Below, piece by piece: positions 10,226 to 24,742 of a DNA stretch of 64,000 nucleotides (position 1 is its first letter; each line of letters begins with the position of its first letter). The stretch covers positions 25,213,590 through 25,277,589 of the forward strand of contig NC_091352.1 of the NCBI RefSeq assembly GCF_038502225.1, read 5' to 3'. Source of the DNA: Cherax quadricarinatus. Its lineage: Eukaryota; Arthropoda; Malacostraca; Decapoda; Parastacidae. Position numbers and translations under genes: made by a program. Below the pieces are notes generated by a model. It was given only the letters and a program-made list of their open reading frames with translations. It made no database searches and was not told the DNA's origin.

Positions 10226-13200
10226 TGTCAGCATAGTTGCTGATCCCTGTGTTATATAGCATAGCATATTAGTATCATCCATGTGCTTTAGATAGGAGAT
10301 CCCTTGTAGGCCTGTGACTTTGTGTGATGTCACGGGGTGTGCATGTGTACGCTCGTACCTCTGCCCCGGTCTCACTCGGCGTAGACACCCAGGCGAAGAC
10401 AGGCAAGACACTGGGCTCCAGTTCCCATCATCTCAGTCTGACAATATATCGTAACCATCCAACATGTGTGTCTACCTTCAACCCTCGATATCTCCATTTA
10501 AGAACCCCTATGATAAATGGTGGCAACGGAGGGCCTGTAATTCTGACGATTACAGCGATTTCTGGAGATAAATTTCGACCGAGCCGGCCATCTTGTGAGT
10601 AGGCCTACCGAGGTTTACGCCAGCCAGCTACCTCAAGCCAGTTCTCCCGCCCAAGCTCCTACCAGCTTCTACATTATTCACTGGTCAGTCTCTTTGTATT
10701 AGTGTATCTGCTTATTTGCATCACTCCCGAGGGGTTGACCCGAGTTTGCAAAATAAGCCAGCTTCCAGTCTGTGGTGGGGGAGTCAGAACAATGGAGTCC
10801 TAGTCCAGCCTAGCCTACCCCATCCAATTATTTTGCCTGCCAAGCCAGCTTTCCACCCCTGCTGTGCTCATCGTGTGAAGTTATCAAGCTATTCTGTGTA
10901 AGCCAGGTAACAACTAACCCTGGTGTCTTACCCCAGTACTCGAGCAAGCCACGTGAGTAGTCTTCATCGCTTGTGATTCAAGCTCCAAGCCATCCTGAGT
11001 GCTCTTTTTCATCCTTGTGGTGCTGTAGTATTTCGTGGGTTTGTTTTAAGCCAGTCGGCTTAGAAATATCTTCGCGGCAGTGTGGCTGTTCTCAGTGAGG
11101 CTTACGCCGTTCAACCCATAGACCCAGCCACCCACGACCACGTGTGTCGCACCATTGCCAGTCTCAGCCCTGTTAACCCACAAACCCAACTACACTCACC
11201 ACGTGGCCTCAGACGCCTCACTCAGCCATTACCCACTCACCTAACTTCTTCAGTGTTTTGGTGAACTACTAAGGGTTGTAGCACTATATTTTAAGGACCA
11301 CATAGGGGGTCAAGAGCTAGAGTGTGTTTTCGCGCCACCGTTAAAAGCCTCCTGTGTGGGTCTCTCTTCGATGTAAGTGCAATTCTACGATCACCTGTGC
11401 AGAGGACAGCAGCAAGACGACATAAACAATCCTCTACTCTCCACTACCATCAACCTCATTCATCACCAAGTCGTTACAGTAATAATATTTTTTTTTCATA
11501 GAAACATTTGCGAGTGTTGAGACATTTCTTTTGTGTTTCCAGTGATTTTTCTCTTAGTGACATTCAGTGACTCTTGATCAGACTCAGTGTTTATCATGTA
11601 CTGATTGCATTAATTTCTTTTAATCTCCTTTATTCAGTGTTAATTTTCGTGCATTATCTTATGTCTGTTGTGTTGTGTATCTTTTTATACACTTGAAGTA
11701 AGTACTTAGTGTGTTTCCTTTGTTGTGTGTGCAACATATGAGCAGTATAGAACTTGTGTTACACTTCAGAATCACCTAGTGTTCTCAGTATTCCAGTGAA
11801 GTATTTCAGTAAATTTTTCACCTCATATTCTGCATCACAACTCAGTGTTGTCTGTTATAATTTTTTTTTCTTCCCAGCTTTTGTGTATTTTTGTTTTGTT
11901 CCCTGTGTGTTGAACATTCTTGCATTCATATTCTTTTCATTTAGCCAGTGTCTAATTGGTCTTATTTCCACAGACAATAGTGCCATTATTTTGTGCAAGC
12001 AAGAAATCATTTTTTTACACAATTTTTCACTCATCAGGTTTCATTGCAAGAAAATTCTAGTATTGTGTTTATGTTGATGTGTTGTGTTCTGCATCACTGG
12101 AAGTGTTCAAACTTTTTTTGTTATGTGTTTTAGCACCTATTATTTTTCATGTTTCATTGAACAAATTCACTCTTAGTGCAATTTTTAAGTTCTTCTTTTA
12201 GAGTAAATTGTTCTTTTGCTTGTTAAGTGTTGCTTGAGTGCAGTTAAGAGTTAAAGTGTTCATTCCTTGATATATTTCTTTTCTTGTGTGTGTAATAATT
12301 TTTATTATTGCACAATGATTCATTTTGCAATAATTCTTTGGCAAATATTGTGTTGCCATTAAAGTTTTTCTTGCAGAAATTTTATGAAGTACTTGTTGAT
12401 CAGCAATTGTTATTTTGCAATATTGCTACAGTTTATTTCAGTGCAGTTTCATATGCTCTGTTCTGTGCATAATATTTTATTCTGTCTGTCATTTTATTTT
12501 ATTTCAGTGAATTGTGCCTCTGTTTTATTTTTGCACAAGCTTTATTGAGTCCATTTTATCATTTTATTGTGTATTTCCTTGTTGCATTGAAAGTAAAGAC
12601 AACTCACTGTGCCATTCATTCAATTTAAAGTAAAAGTTGAGCAAATTAGATTTGAGTAAAGTACAAGTTCTCTTGATTTTCAAAGTGTTCTTCAATCAGT
12701 TGCATATTTTTCTTGTGTGAGTTCTTTGCTTACTGTGTAACCTGTCAACTTTTAGTTACTTATGCAGAATAGTTAAGCATTTTCTTCCATTTAAGCTTAC
12801 TGTGTCATTCTCTCTATTTTTTTTTGACTTATGCCCTTTAGTAATTTCACTGAGAAGATGTCCCAGTCACTTTTGAACGTTCATGCCAGTCAAAGTCAAT
12901 ATGAATCAGTCCACAGTACCAATATTCCCTTACTGACTGAAAGACAATACCTAGCCAATGAGCAATGTGTTTGTTCTCACAGCTTGTATCTGAGATTTGT
13001 TAAAGTGCTGCGAAATGTGAAGTTCAGATTAAGTTCCTATAGATTCGTTCATTACTTATTAACGTAGCCGAGCGGTCAGGCACTAGTAATACTGTCACTC
13101 CTGTCTGGACTCTGGCCACAATATCATGCACGCAGGATAGTGCTGAGACTACTATCCTTGCGATGGCGACTTGTTCAAGTACTCGTTCCTTCCCAGGGGA

Positions 13201-14918
13201 CGCTTTGAGAAGAACTTTACTTGCAACGAGTTATGCCATCTCTTGCTGATGCCACAAGCCGTTGCAGAAAGACGTTTCTGTGGCTAGTGTGCTCACTTGA
13301 GTGTTGTTGTTGTCCCTTGTGTTTCAGATTGTGATCCCATCCTAGTTGACAGTAATCAGTGCATTGTTAGAAGTTATTTCTCGAGTAACTTTCACATGTT
13401 AACGTTTTTAAGTGTAGTTTCTTTATCGCTGATGCCTCGTGTCACTGTGTGCGACTCAGATTGAATATCAGCATTGTTGACCGTGTTCATTTATTTTCTC
13501 CTGTGCTTGCAGTTTGAGATAGTAGATTCGTTCTCCCTTGCTCATATTGCGTGTTATAGCGTTAATTTTTTCAACTGGGGGGAGTCATCCACTCCACCGA
13601 GTTTGTTCATTCCTCCTGTAAGAAAGAACTGATACCTTTATTCCAGAGCAAACAGCCTACTGGAAGGTTAGCCAGATGGACCTTGACTATCCAAGAGTTC
13701 AATCCCACTTTGAACATTTACCTGGCAAGTCGAATGTAGTCGCAGATGCTTTATCGCGACACGTTAGTGTAGTTACTGCAGATCCTCCATTTACTGTCGA
13801 GGATGTCAAAACTGCCCAAAGAACATATCCCATGTGGTCTGGTGTGATTCGATTCCTGCTCCAGGAAGATCTTATTCTGACTGTGAAGCCACCAGCACCC
13901 ATTAGTGATTTTGTAATGAGCCAAGAATTACTGTATCGAATAGTCGAGTTGAGTACTCCTAGCAGATGAGTTAGTAATTCCACAGTCACCAGTGATTGTA
14001 GCTGTATCTTTTGTAGATACTCGTTCAGACTGTCCTCAGTCAAGGCATGTGTTAGCCATTGCAGAGGAATTCGATCCTCCCAGAGATGATAACCATTCTG
14101 CATACGTAAACCTTACCCTCGCAGAATTGGGTTTAAGTGTAAACAGCCTGTATAATTAGATGTCCGAGATGAATGAAATTATCAATTGTGTGTTTCGTCA
14201 TTAACTGATTAGTTTTTCAGATATATTTTTTATTTTCGTGTTCACGTTCCCTCCGTATTCTGAGAATTTGACAGTAATAGTCTGAGTGCGCACCAGATGC
14301 CTTTGCTGTTAATTTCACCTTGTATATACATATATATATATTTATTCTTCCTCAGAATCCGTTGAGTGCATGAATACAGATCGATCGATCAATTCCATCC
14401 ATATTGTATAATGATTTGTTCTTATAGTTTGTAAGGCATTACGTTAAAAGTGATTACGTTAACATCCATTACGTAAAATTCATTTTGTTAACATCCATTA
14501 TGATACCATCCATTAGTTCTAAGTTGTATATGAATTTGTTATTGTATAGAATCAGCTCAGATCCGCCTGCCTGTTTCAGCCTATAGATAGTAGTGTATGT
14601 CGAGACGACATACGTAACATGACCGAGCTGTCAGAATAGTTGCTGATCCCTGTGTTATATAGCATAGCATATTAGTATCATCCATGTGCTTTAGATAGGA
14701 GATCCCTTGTAGGCCTGTGACTTTGTGTGACGTCACGGGGTGCGCATGTGTACGCTCGTATCTCTGCCCCGGTCTCACTAAGCGTAGACACCCAGGCAAA
14801 GACAGGCAAGGCACTGGGCTCGAGTTCCCGTCATCTCAGTCTGACAAAATATCGTAACCATCCAACAAATGTGTCTACCTTCAACCCTCTATATCTCCAT
14901 TTAAGAACCCCTATGATA
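10226..14918 (+). mobile_element. LTR retrotransposon derivative, copy B
   Basis: 4693 bp. LTRs lie at 10226-10515 and 14629-14918, each 290 bp. The left flank is CATG (10222-10225), a point change of CAGG; the right flank is CAGG (14919-14922). The 5' LTR has TGATGTCA in place of the palindromic TGACGTCA; the 3' LTR keeps it (14728-14735). The pol remnant lies at about 13643-14159 with the same frameshift and deletion as copy A, plus a new stop where a CGA became TGA near 13967. The hairpin lies at 14595-14613. It is otherwise nearly identical to copy A. Confidence 0.9.
13643..14159 (+). pseudogene. pol remnant of copy B
   Basis: Same three-frame remnant as in copy A: the RNase H end with HLPGKSNVVADALSRH in the 13676-13969 frame, an integrase N-terminal piece, and the pol C-terminal frame ending at TAG 14157-14159. 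The middle frame stops early, because AGACGA reads AGATGA here. Confidence 0.75.
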
Positions 14919-15207
14919 CAGGTTCCCAGCAGTCAGGTGTATCCATCAGCACACGGAGACCAGGCCGCCAGGCTCCAGGTTCACAGCAGTCAGTTGTGTC
15001 AATCAGTACACGGAGACCAGGACGCCAGGCTCCAGGTTCCCAGCAGCCATGTGCATCCAGCAGCACACGGAGACCAGGCCGCCAGGCTCCAGGTTCACAG
15101 CAGCCAGTTGTATCAATCAGTACACAGAGACCAGGACGCCAGGCTCCAGGTTCCCACCAGCCAGGTGTATCTAAAAGTACACAGAGACCAGACCGCCAGG
15201 CTCCATG
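14919..15207. repeat. 57-bp minisatellite, block 3 (5 monomers + 4 bp)
   Basis: Only 289 bp = 5 x 57 + 4, against 23 and 24 monomers in blocks 2 and 4. The left and right ends match those blocks, so the middle appears to have been lost by an in-register deletion or unequal exchange. Confidence 0.95.
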
Positions 15208-18200
15208 TGTCAGCATAGTTGCTGATCCCTGTGTTATATAGCATAGCATATTAGTATCATCCATGTGCTTTAGATAGGAGATCCCTTGTAGGCCTGTGAC
15301 TTTGTGTGATGTCACGGGGTGTGCATGTGTACGCTCGTACCTCTGCCCCGGTCTCACTCGGCGTAGACACCCAGGCGAAGACAGGCAAGACACTGGGCTC
15401 CAGTTCCCATCATCTCAGTCTGACAATATATCGTAACCATCCAACATGTGTGTCTACCTTCAACCCTCGATATCTCCATTTAAGAACCCCTATGATAAAT
15501 GGTGGCAACGGAGGGCCTGTAATTCTGACGATTACAGCGATTTCTGGAGATAAATTTCGACCGAGCCGGCCATCTTGTGAGTAGGCCTACCAAGGTTTAC
15601 GCCAGCCAGCTACCTCAAGCCAGTTCTCCCGCCCAAGCTCCTACCAGCTTCTACATTATTCACTGGTCAGTCTCTTTGTATTAGTGTATCTGCTTATTTG
15701 CATCACTCCCGAGGGGTTGACCCGAGTTTGCAAAATAAGCCAGCTTCCAGTCTGTGGTGGGGGAGTCAGAACAATGGAGTCCTAGTCCAGCCTAGCCTAC
15801 CCCATCCAATTATTTTGCCTGCCAAGCCAGCTTTCCACCCCTGCTGTCCTCATCGTGTGAAGTTATCAAGCTATTCTGTGTGAAGGGTTAAGATAAGCCA
15901 GCTAACAACTAACCCAGGTGTCTTACCCCAGTACTCGAGCAAGCCACGTGAGTAGTCTTCATCGCTTGTGATTCAAGCTCCAAGCCATGCTGAGTGCTCT
16001 TTTTCATCCTTGTGGTGCTGTAGTATTTCGTGGGTTTGTTTTAAGCCAGTCGGCTTAGAAATATCTTCGCGGCAGTGTGGCTGTTCTCAGTGAGGCTTAC
16101 GCCGTTCAACCCATAGACCCAGCCACCCACGACCACGTGTGTCGCACCATTGCCAGTCTCAGCCCTGTTAACCCACAAACCCAACTACACTCACCACGTG
16201 GCCTCAGACGCCTCACTCAGCCATTACCCACTCACCTAACTTCTTCAGTGTTTTGGTGAACTACTAAGGGTTGTAGCACTATATTTTAAGGACCACATAG
16301 GGGGTCAAGAGCTAGAGTGTGTTTTCGCGCCACCGTTAAAAGCCTCCTGTGTGGGTCTCTCTTCGATGTAAGTGCAATTCTACGATCACCTGTGCAGAGG
16401 ACAGCAGCAAGACGACATAAACAATCCTCTACTCTCCACTACCATCAACCTCATTCTTCACCAAGTCGTTACAGCAATAATATTTTTTTTTCATAGAGAC
16501 ATTTGCGAGTGTTGAGACATTTCTTTTGTGTTTCCAGTGATTTTTCTCTTAGTGACATTCAGTGACTCTTGATCAGACTCAGTGTTTATCATGTACTGAT
16601 TGCATTAATTTCTTTTAATCTCCTTTATTCAGTGTTAATTTTCGTGCATTATCTTATGTCTGTTGTGTTGTGTATCTTTTTATACACTTGAAGTAAGTAC
16701 TTAGTGTGTTTCCTTTGTTGTGTGTGCAACATATGAGCAGTATAGAACTTGTGTTACACTTCAGAATCACCTAGTGTTCTCAGTATTCCAGTGAAGTATT
16801 TCAGTAAATTTTTCACCTCATATTCTGCATCACAACTCAGTGTTGTCTGTTGTAATTTTTTTTTTCTTCCCAGCTTTTGTGTATTTTTGTTTTGTTCCCT
16901 GTGTGTTGAACATTCTTGCATTCATATTCTTTTCATTTAGCCAGTGTCTAATTGGTCTTATTTCCACAGACAATAGTGCCATTATTTTGTGCAAGCAAGA
17001 AATCATTTTTTTACACAATTTTTCACTCATCAGGTTTCATTGCAAGAAAATTCTAGTATTGTGTTTATGTTGATGTGTTGTGTTCTGCATCACTGGAAGT
17101 GTTCAAACTTTTTTTGTTATGTGTTTTAGCACCTATTATTTTTCATGTTTCATTGAACAAAATCACTCTTAGTGCAATTTTTAAGTTCTTCTTTTAGAGT
17201 AAATTGTTCTTTTGCTTGTTAAGTGTTGCTTGAGTGCAGTTAAGAGTTAAAGTGTTCATTCCTTGATATATTTCTTTTCTTGTGTGTGTAATAATTTTTA
17301 TTATTGCACATTGATTCATTTTGCAATAATTCTTTGGCAAATATTGTGTTGCCATTAAAGTTTTTCTTGCAGAAATTTTATGAAGTACTTGTTGATCAGC
17401 AATTGTTATTTTGCAATATTGCTACAGTTTATTTCAGTGCAGTTTCATATGCTCTGTTCTGTGCATAATATTTTATTCTGTCTGTCATTTTATTTTATTT
17501 CAGTGAATTGTGCCTCTGTTTTATTTTTGCACAAGTTTTATTGAGTCCATTTTATCATTTTATTGTGTATTTCCTTGTTGCATTGAAAATAAAGACAACT
17601 CACTGTGCCATTCATTCAATTTAAAGTAAAAGTTGAGCAAATTAGATTTGAGTAAAGTATAAGTTCTCTTGATTTTCAAAGTGTTCTTCATTCAGTTGCA
17701 TATTTTTCTTGTGTGAGTTCTTTACTTACTGTGTAACCTGTCAACTTTTAATTACTTATGCAGAATAGTTAAGCATTTTCTTCCATTTAAGCTTACTGTG
17801 TCATTCTCTCTATTTTTTTTTTTTTTTTTGACTAATGCCCTTCAGTAATTTCACTGAGAAGATGTCCCAGTCACTTTTGAACGTTCACTTAGTGTATCAT
17901 GCCAGTCAAAGTCAATATGAATCAGTCCACAGTACCAATATTCCCTTACTGACTGAAAGACAATACCTAGCCCTTGAGCAATGTGTTTGTTCTCACAGCT
18001 TGTATCTGAGATTTGTTAAAGTGCTGCGAAATGTGAAGTTCAGATTAAGTTCCTATAGATTCGTTCATTACTTATTAACGTAGCCGAGCGGTCAGGCACT
18101 AGTAATACTGTCACTCCTGTCTGGACTCCAGCCACAATATCATGCACGCAGGATAGTGCTGAGACTACTATCCTTGCGATGGCGACTTGTTCAAGTACTC

Positions 18201-19936
18201 GTTCCTTCCCAGGGGACGCTTTGAGAAGAACTTTACTTGCAACGAGTTATGCCATCTCTTGCTGATGCCACAAGCCGTTGCAGAAAGACGTTTCTGTGGC
18301 TAGTGTGCTCACTTGAGTGTTGTTGTTGTCCCTTGTGTTTCAAATTGTGATCCCATCCTAGTTGACAGTAATCAGTGCATTGTTAGAAGTTATTTCTCGA
18401 GTACCTTTCACATGTTAACGTTTGTAAGTGTAGTTTCTTTATCGCTGATACCTCGTGTCACTGTGTGCGACTCAGATTGAATATCAGCATTGTTGACCGT
18501 GTTCATTTATTTTCTACTGTGCTTGCAGTTTGAGATAGTAGATTCGTTCTCCCTTGCTCATATTGCGTGTTATAGCGTTAATTTTTTCAACCGGGGGGAG
18601 TCATCCACTCCACCGAGTTTGTTCATTCCTCCTGTAAGAAAGAACTGATACCTTTATTCCAGAGCAAACAGCCTACTGGAAGGTTAGCCAGATGGACCTT
18701 GACTATCCAAGAGTTCAATCCCACTTTGAACATTTACCTGGCAAGTCGAATGTAGTCGCAGATGCTTTATCGCGACACGTTAGTGTAGTTACTGCAGATC
18801 CTCCATTTACTGTCGAGGATGTCAAAACTGCCCAAAGAACATATCCCATGTGGTCTGGTGTAATTCGATTCCTGCTCCAGGAAGATCTTATTCTGACTGT
18901 GAAGCCACCAGCACCCATTAGTGATTTTGTAATGAGCCAAGAATTACTGTATCGAATAGTCGAGTTGAGTACTCCTAGCAGACGAGTTAGTAATTCCACA
19001 GTCACCAGTGATTGTAGCTGTATCTTTTGTAGATACTCGTTCAGACTGTCCTCAGTCAAGGCATGTGTTAGCCATTGCAGAGGAATTCGATCCTCCCAGA
19101 GATGATAACCATTCTGCATACGTAAACCTTACCCTCGCAGAATTGGGTTTAAGTGTAAACAGCCTGTATAATTAGATGTCCGAGATGAATGAAATTATCA
19201 ATTGTGTGTTTCGTCATTAACTGATTAGTTTTTCAGAAATATTTTTTATTTTCGTGTTCACGTTCCCTCCGTATTCTGAGAATTTGACAGTAATAGTCTG
19301 AGTGCGCACCAGATGCCTTTGCTGTTAATTTCACCTTGTATATACATATATATATATATTTATTCTTCCTCAGAATCCGTTGAGTGCATGAATACAGATC
19401 GATCGATCAATTCCATCCATATTGTATAATGATTTGTTCTTATAGTTTGTAAGGCATTACGTTAAAAGTGATTACGTTAACATCCATTACGTAAAATTCA
19501 TTTTGTTAACATCCATTATGATACCATCCATTAGTTCTAAGTTGTATATGAATTTGTTATTGTATAGAATCAGCTCAGATCCGCCTGCCTGTTTCAGCCT
19601 ATAGAAAGTAGTGTATGTCGAGACGACATACGTAACATGACCGAGCTGTCAGCATAGTTGCTTATCCCTGTGTTATATAGCATAGCATATTAGTATCATC
19701 CATGTGCTTTAGATAGGAGATCCCTTGTAGGCCTGTGACTTTGTGTGACGTCACGGGGTGCGCATGTGTACGCTCGTATCTCTGCCCCGGTCTCACTCAG
19801 CGTAGACACCCAGGCAAAGACAGGCAAGGCACTGGGCTCCAGTTCCCGTCATCTCAGTCTGACAAAATATCGTAACCATCCAACAAATGTGTCTACCTTC
19901 AACCCTCGATATCTCAATTTAAGAACTCCTATGATA
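15208..19936 (+). mobile_element. LTR retrotransposon derivative, copy C
   Basis: 4729 bp, with LTRs at 15208-15497 and 19647-19936. It is flanked by CATG (15204-15207) and CAGG (19937-19940). Its 5' LTR is almost the same as those of B and D; its 3' LTR matches those of A and B and keeps TGACGTCA at 19746-19753. The hairpin lies at 19613-19631. The pol remnant lies at about 18659-19175. Confidence 0.9.
18659..19175 (+). pseudogene. pol remnant of copy C
   Basis: Same structure as in copy A: RNase H end, frameshift, HLPGKSNVVADALSRH in the 18692-19105 frame, integrase N-terminal piece, and pol C-terminal frame ending at TAG 19173-19175. The integrase core is missing. Confidence 0.75.
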
Positions 19937-21308
19937 CAGGTTCCCAGCAGTCAGGTGTATCCATCAGTACACGGAGACCAGGCCGCCAGGCTCCAGGTTC
20001 CCAGCAGTCAGGTGTATCCATCAGTACACAGAGACCAGGCCGCCAGGCTCCAGGTTCCCAGCAGTCAGGTGTATCCATCAGTACACGGAGACCAGGCCGC
20101 CAGGCTCCAGGTTCCCAGCAGTCAGGTGTATCCACGAGTACACGGAGACGAGTCCGCCAGGCTCCAGGTTCCCAGCAGTCAGGTGTATCCATCATTACAC
20201 GGAGACCAGGCCGCCAGGCTCAAGGTTCCCAGCAGTCAGGTATATCCATCAGTACACGGAGACCAGGCCGCCAGGCTCCAGGTTCCCAGCAGTCAGGTGT
20301 ATTCATCAGTACACGGAGACCAGGCCGCCAGGCTCCAGGTTCCCAGCAGTCAGGTGTATCCATCAGTACACGGAGACCAGTCCGCCAGGCTCCAGGTTCA
20401 CAGTATCAAGGTGTATCAATCAGTAAACGGAGACCAGTCCGCCATGCTCCAGGTTCCCAGCAGCCAGGTGTATCCTTCGGAACATGGAGACCAGGCCGCC
20501 AGGCTCCAGGTCCTTAGTAGTCAGGTGTATCCATCAGTACAAGTCGACCAGTCCGCCAGGCTCCAAGTTCCCAGCAGCCAGTTGTATTTGTCAAGACACG
20601 GAGAAAAGGCCACCAGGCTCGAGGTTCCCAGCAGTTAGGTGCATCCAGCAGCACATGAAGATCAGGCAGCCACGCTAAAGGTTCCCAGCAGCAAGTTGTA
20701 TCCGGCATGACATGGAAACCAGGACGCCAGTTTCCACGTTGCCAGCAGTCAGGAGTATCTGGCAGAACATGGAGATCTGGCCGCCAGGGTCCAAGTTCCC
20801 AGCAGTCAGGTGTATCCGAGAAGACATGGAGACCAGGCTGCCAGGCTGCAGGTTACCAGCAGTTAGGTGTTTCCGGCATGACGCGTAGACCAGGACGCCA
20901 GGCTCCAGGTTCCCAGCAGCCAGGTTTACCCTTCAGTACACGGAGACCAGGCCGCGAGGCTCCAGGTTCACAGCAGTCAGTTGTGTCAAACAGTACACGG
21001 AGACCAGGACGCCAGGCTCCAGGTTCCCAGCAGCCAGGTTTACCCTTCAGTACACGGAGACCAGGCCGCGAGGCTCCAGGTTCACAGCAGCCAGTTGTGT
21101 CAATCAGTACACGGAGACCAGGACGCCAGGCTCCAGGTTCCCAGCAGCCATGTGCATCCAGCAGCACACGGAGACCAGGCCGCCAGGCTCCAGGTTCACA
21201 GCAGCCAGTTGTATCAATCAGTACACAGAGACCAGGACGCCAGGCTCCAGGTTCCCACCATCCAGGTGTATCTAAAAGTACACGGAGACCAGACCGCCAG
21301 GCTCCATG
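19937..21308. repeat. 57-bp minisatellite, block 4 (24 monomers + 4 bp)
   Basis: 1372 bp = 24 x 57 + 4. It closely matches block 2 monomer by monomer, with one additional homogeneous unit on the left side. Long open frames on both strands here have repeat-only composition and are not genes. Confidence 0.95.
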
Positions 21309-24300
21309 TGTCAGCATAGTTGCTGATCCCTGTGTTATATAGCATAGCATATTAGTATCATCCATGTGCTTTAGATAGGAGATCCCTTGTAGGCCTGTGA
21401 CTTTGTGTGATGTCACGAGGTGTGCATGTGTATGCTCGTACCTCTGCCCCGGTCTCACTTGGCATAGACACCCAGGCGAAGACAGGCAAGACACTGGGCT
21501 CCAGTTCCCATCATCTCAGTCTGACAATATATCGTAACCATCCAACATGTGTGCCTACCTTCAACCCTCGATATCTCCATTTAAGAACCCCTATGATAAA
21601 TGGTGGCAACTGAGGGCCTGTAATTCTGACGATTACAGAGATTTCTGGAGATTAATTTCGACCGAGCCGGCCATCTTGTGAGTAGGCCTACCGAGGTTTA
21701 CGCCAGCCAGCTACCTCAAGCCAGTTCTCCCGCCCAAGTTCCTACCAGCTTCTACATTATTCACTGGTCAGTCTCTTTGTATTAGTGTATCTGCTTATTT
21801 GCATCACTCCCGAGGGGTTGACCCGAGTTTGCAAAATAAGCCAGCTTCCAGTCTGTGGTGGGGGAGTCAGAACAACGGAGTCCTAGTCCAGCCTAGCCTA
21901 TCCCATCCAATTATTTTGCCTGCCAAGCCAGCTTTCCACCCCTGCTGTGCTCATCGTGTGAAGTTATCAAGCTATTCTGTGTGAAGGGTTAAGATAAGCC
22001 AGCTAACAACTAACCCAGGTGTCTTACCCCAGTACTCGAGCAAGCCACGTGAGTAGTCTTCATCACTTGTGATTCAAGCTCCAAGCCATCCTGAGTGCTC
22101 TTTTTCATCCTTGTGGTGCTGTAGTATTTCGTGGGTTTGTTTTAAGCCAGTCGGCTTAGAAATATCTTCGCGGCAGTGTGGCTGTTCTCAGTGAGGCTTA
22201 CGCCGTTCAACCCATAGACCCAGCCACCCACGACCACGTGTGTCGCACCATTGCCAGTCTCAGCCCTGTTAACCCACAAACCCAACTACACTCACCACGT
22301 TGCCTCAGACGCCTCACTCAGCCATTACCCACTCACCTAACTTCTTCAGTGTTTTGGTGAACTACTAAGGGTTGTAGCACTATATTTTAAGGACCACATA
22401 GGGGGTCAAGAGCTAGAGTGTGTTTTCGCGCCACCGTTAAAAGCCTCCTGTGTGTGTCTCTCTTCGATGTAATTGCAATTCTACGATCACCTGTGCAGAG
22501 GACAGCAGCAAGACGACATAAACAATCCTCTACTCTCCACTACCATCAACCTCATTCTTCACCAAGTCGTTACAGCGATAATATGTGTTTTTTCAATGTG
22601 ACATTTGCGAGTGTTGAGACATTTCTTTTGTGTTTGCAGTGATTTTTCTCTTAGTGACATTCAGTGACTCTTGATCAGACTCAGTGTTTATCATGTACTG
22701 ATTGCATTAATTTCTTTTAATCTCCTTTATTCAGTGTTAATTTTCGTGCATTATCTTATGTCTGTTGTGTTGTGTATCTTTTTATACACTTGAAGTAAGT
22801 ACTTAGTGTTTTTCCTTTGTTGTGTGTGCAACATATGAGCAGTATAGAACTTGTGTTTACACTTCAGAATCACCTAGTGTTCTCAGTATTCCAGTGAAGT
22901 ATTTCAGTAAATTTTTCACCTCATATTCTGCATCACAACTCAGTGTTGTCTGTTATAATTTTTTTTTCTTCCCAGCTTTTGTGTATTTTTGTTTTGTTCC
23001 CTGTGTGTTGAACATTCTTGCATTCATATTCTTTTCATTTAGCCAGTGTCTAATTGGTCTTATTTCCACAGACAATAGTGCCATTATTTTGTGCAAGCAA
23101 GAAATCATTTTTTACAAAATTTTTCACACATCAAGTTTCTTTGCAAGAAAATTCTAGTACTGTGTTTATGTTGATGTGTTGTGTTCTGCATCACTGTAAG
23201 TGTTCAAACTTTTTTTGTTATGTGTTTTAGCACCTATTATTTTTCATGTTTCATTGAACAAATTCACTCTTAGTGCAATTTTTAAGTTCTTCTTTTAGAG
23301 TAAATTGTTCTTTTGCTTGTTAAGTGTTGCTTGAGTGCAGTTAAGAGTTAAAGTGTTCATTCCTTGATATATTTCTTTTCTTGTGTGTGTAATAATTTTT
23401 ATTATTGCACATTGATTCATTTTGCAATAATTCTTGTGCAAATATTGTGTTGCCATTAAAGTTTTTCTTGTAGAAATTTTATGAAGTACTTGTTGATCAG
23501 CAATTGTTATTTTGCAACATTGCTACAGTTTATTTCAGTGCAGTTTCATATGCTCTGTTCTGTGCATAATATTTTATTCTGTCTGTGTCATTTTATTTTA
23601 TTTCAGTGAATTGTGCCTCTGTTTTATTTTTGCACAAGTTTTATTGAGTCCATTTTATCATTTTATTGTGTATTTCTTTGTTGCATTGAAAATAAGGACA
23701 ACTCACTGTGCCATTCATTCAATTTAAAGTAAAAGTTGAGCAAATTAGATTTGAGTAAAGTACAAGTTCTCTTGATTTTCAAAGTGTTGTTCATTCAGTT
23801 GCATATTTTTCTTGTGTGAGTTCTTTACTTACTGTGTAACCTGTCAACTTTTAATTACTTATGCAGAATAGTTAAGCATTTTCTTCCATTTAAGCTTACT
23901 GTGTCATTCTCTCTATTTTTTTTTGACTTATGCCCTTCAGTAATTTCACTGAGAAGATGTCCCAGTCACTTTTGAATGTTCACTTAGTGTATCATGCCAG
24001 TCAAAGTCAATATGAATCAGTCCACAGTACCAATATTCCCTTACTGACTGAAAGACAATACCTAGCCCCTGAGCAATGTGTTTGTTCTCACAGCTTGTAT
24101 CTGAGATTTGTTAAAGTGCTGCGAAATGTGAAGTTCAGATTAAGTTCCTATAGATTCGTTCATTACTTATTAACGTAGCCGAGCGGTCAGGCACTAGTAA
24201 TACTGTCACTCCTGTCTGGACTCCAGCCACAATATCATGCACGCAGGATAGTGCTGAGACTACTATCCTTGCGATGGCGACTTGTTCAAGTGCTCGTTCC

Positions 24301-24742
24301 TTCCCAGGGGACGCTTTGAGAAGAACTTTACTTGCAACGAGTTATGCCATCTCTTGCTGATGCCACAAGCCGTTGCAGAAAGATGTTTCTGTGGCTAGTG
24401 TGCTCACTTGAGTGTTGTTGTTGTCCCTTGTGTTTCATATTGTGATCCCATCCTAGTTGACAGTAATCAGTGCATTGTTAGAAGTTATTTCTCGAGTAAC
24501 TTTCACATGATAAGGTTTGTAAGTGTAGTTTCTTTATCGCTGATACCTCCTGTCACTGTGTGCGACTCAGATTGAATAACTTCATTGTTGACCGAGTTCA
24601 TTTATTTTCTCCTTTGAGATTGTAGATTCGTTCTCCCTTGCTCATATTGCGTGTTATAGCGTTAATTTTTTCAACCGGGGGGAGTCATCCACTCCACCGA
24701 GTTTGTTCATTCCTCCTGTAAGAAAGAACTGATACCTTTATT

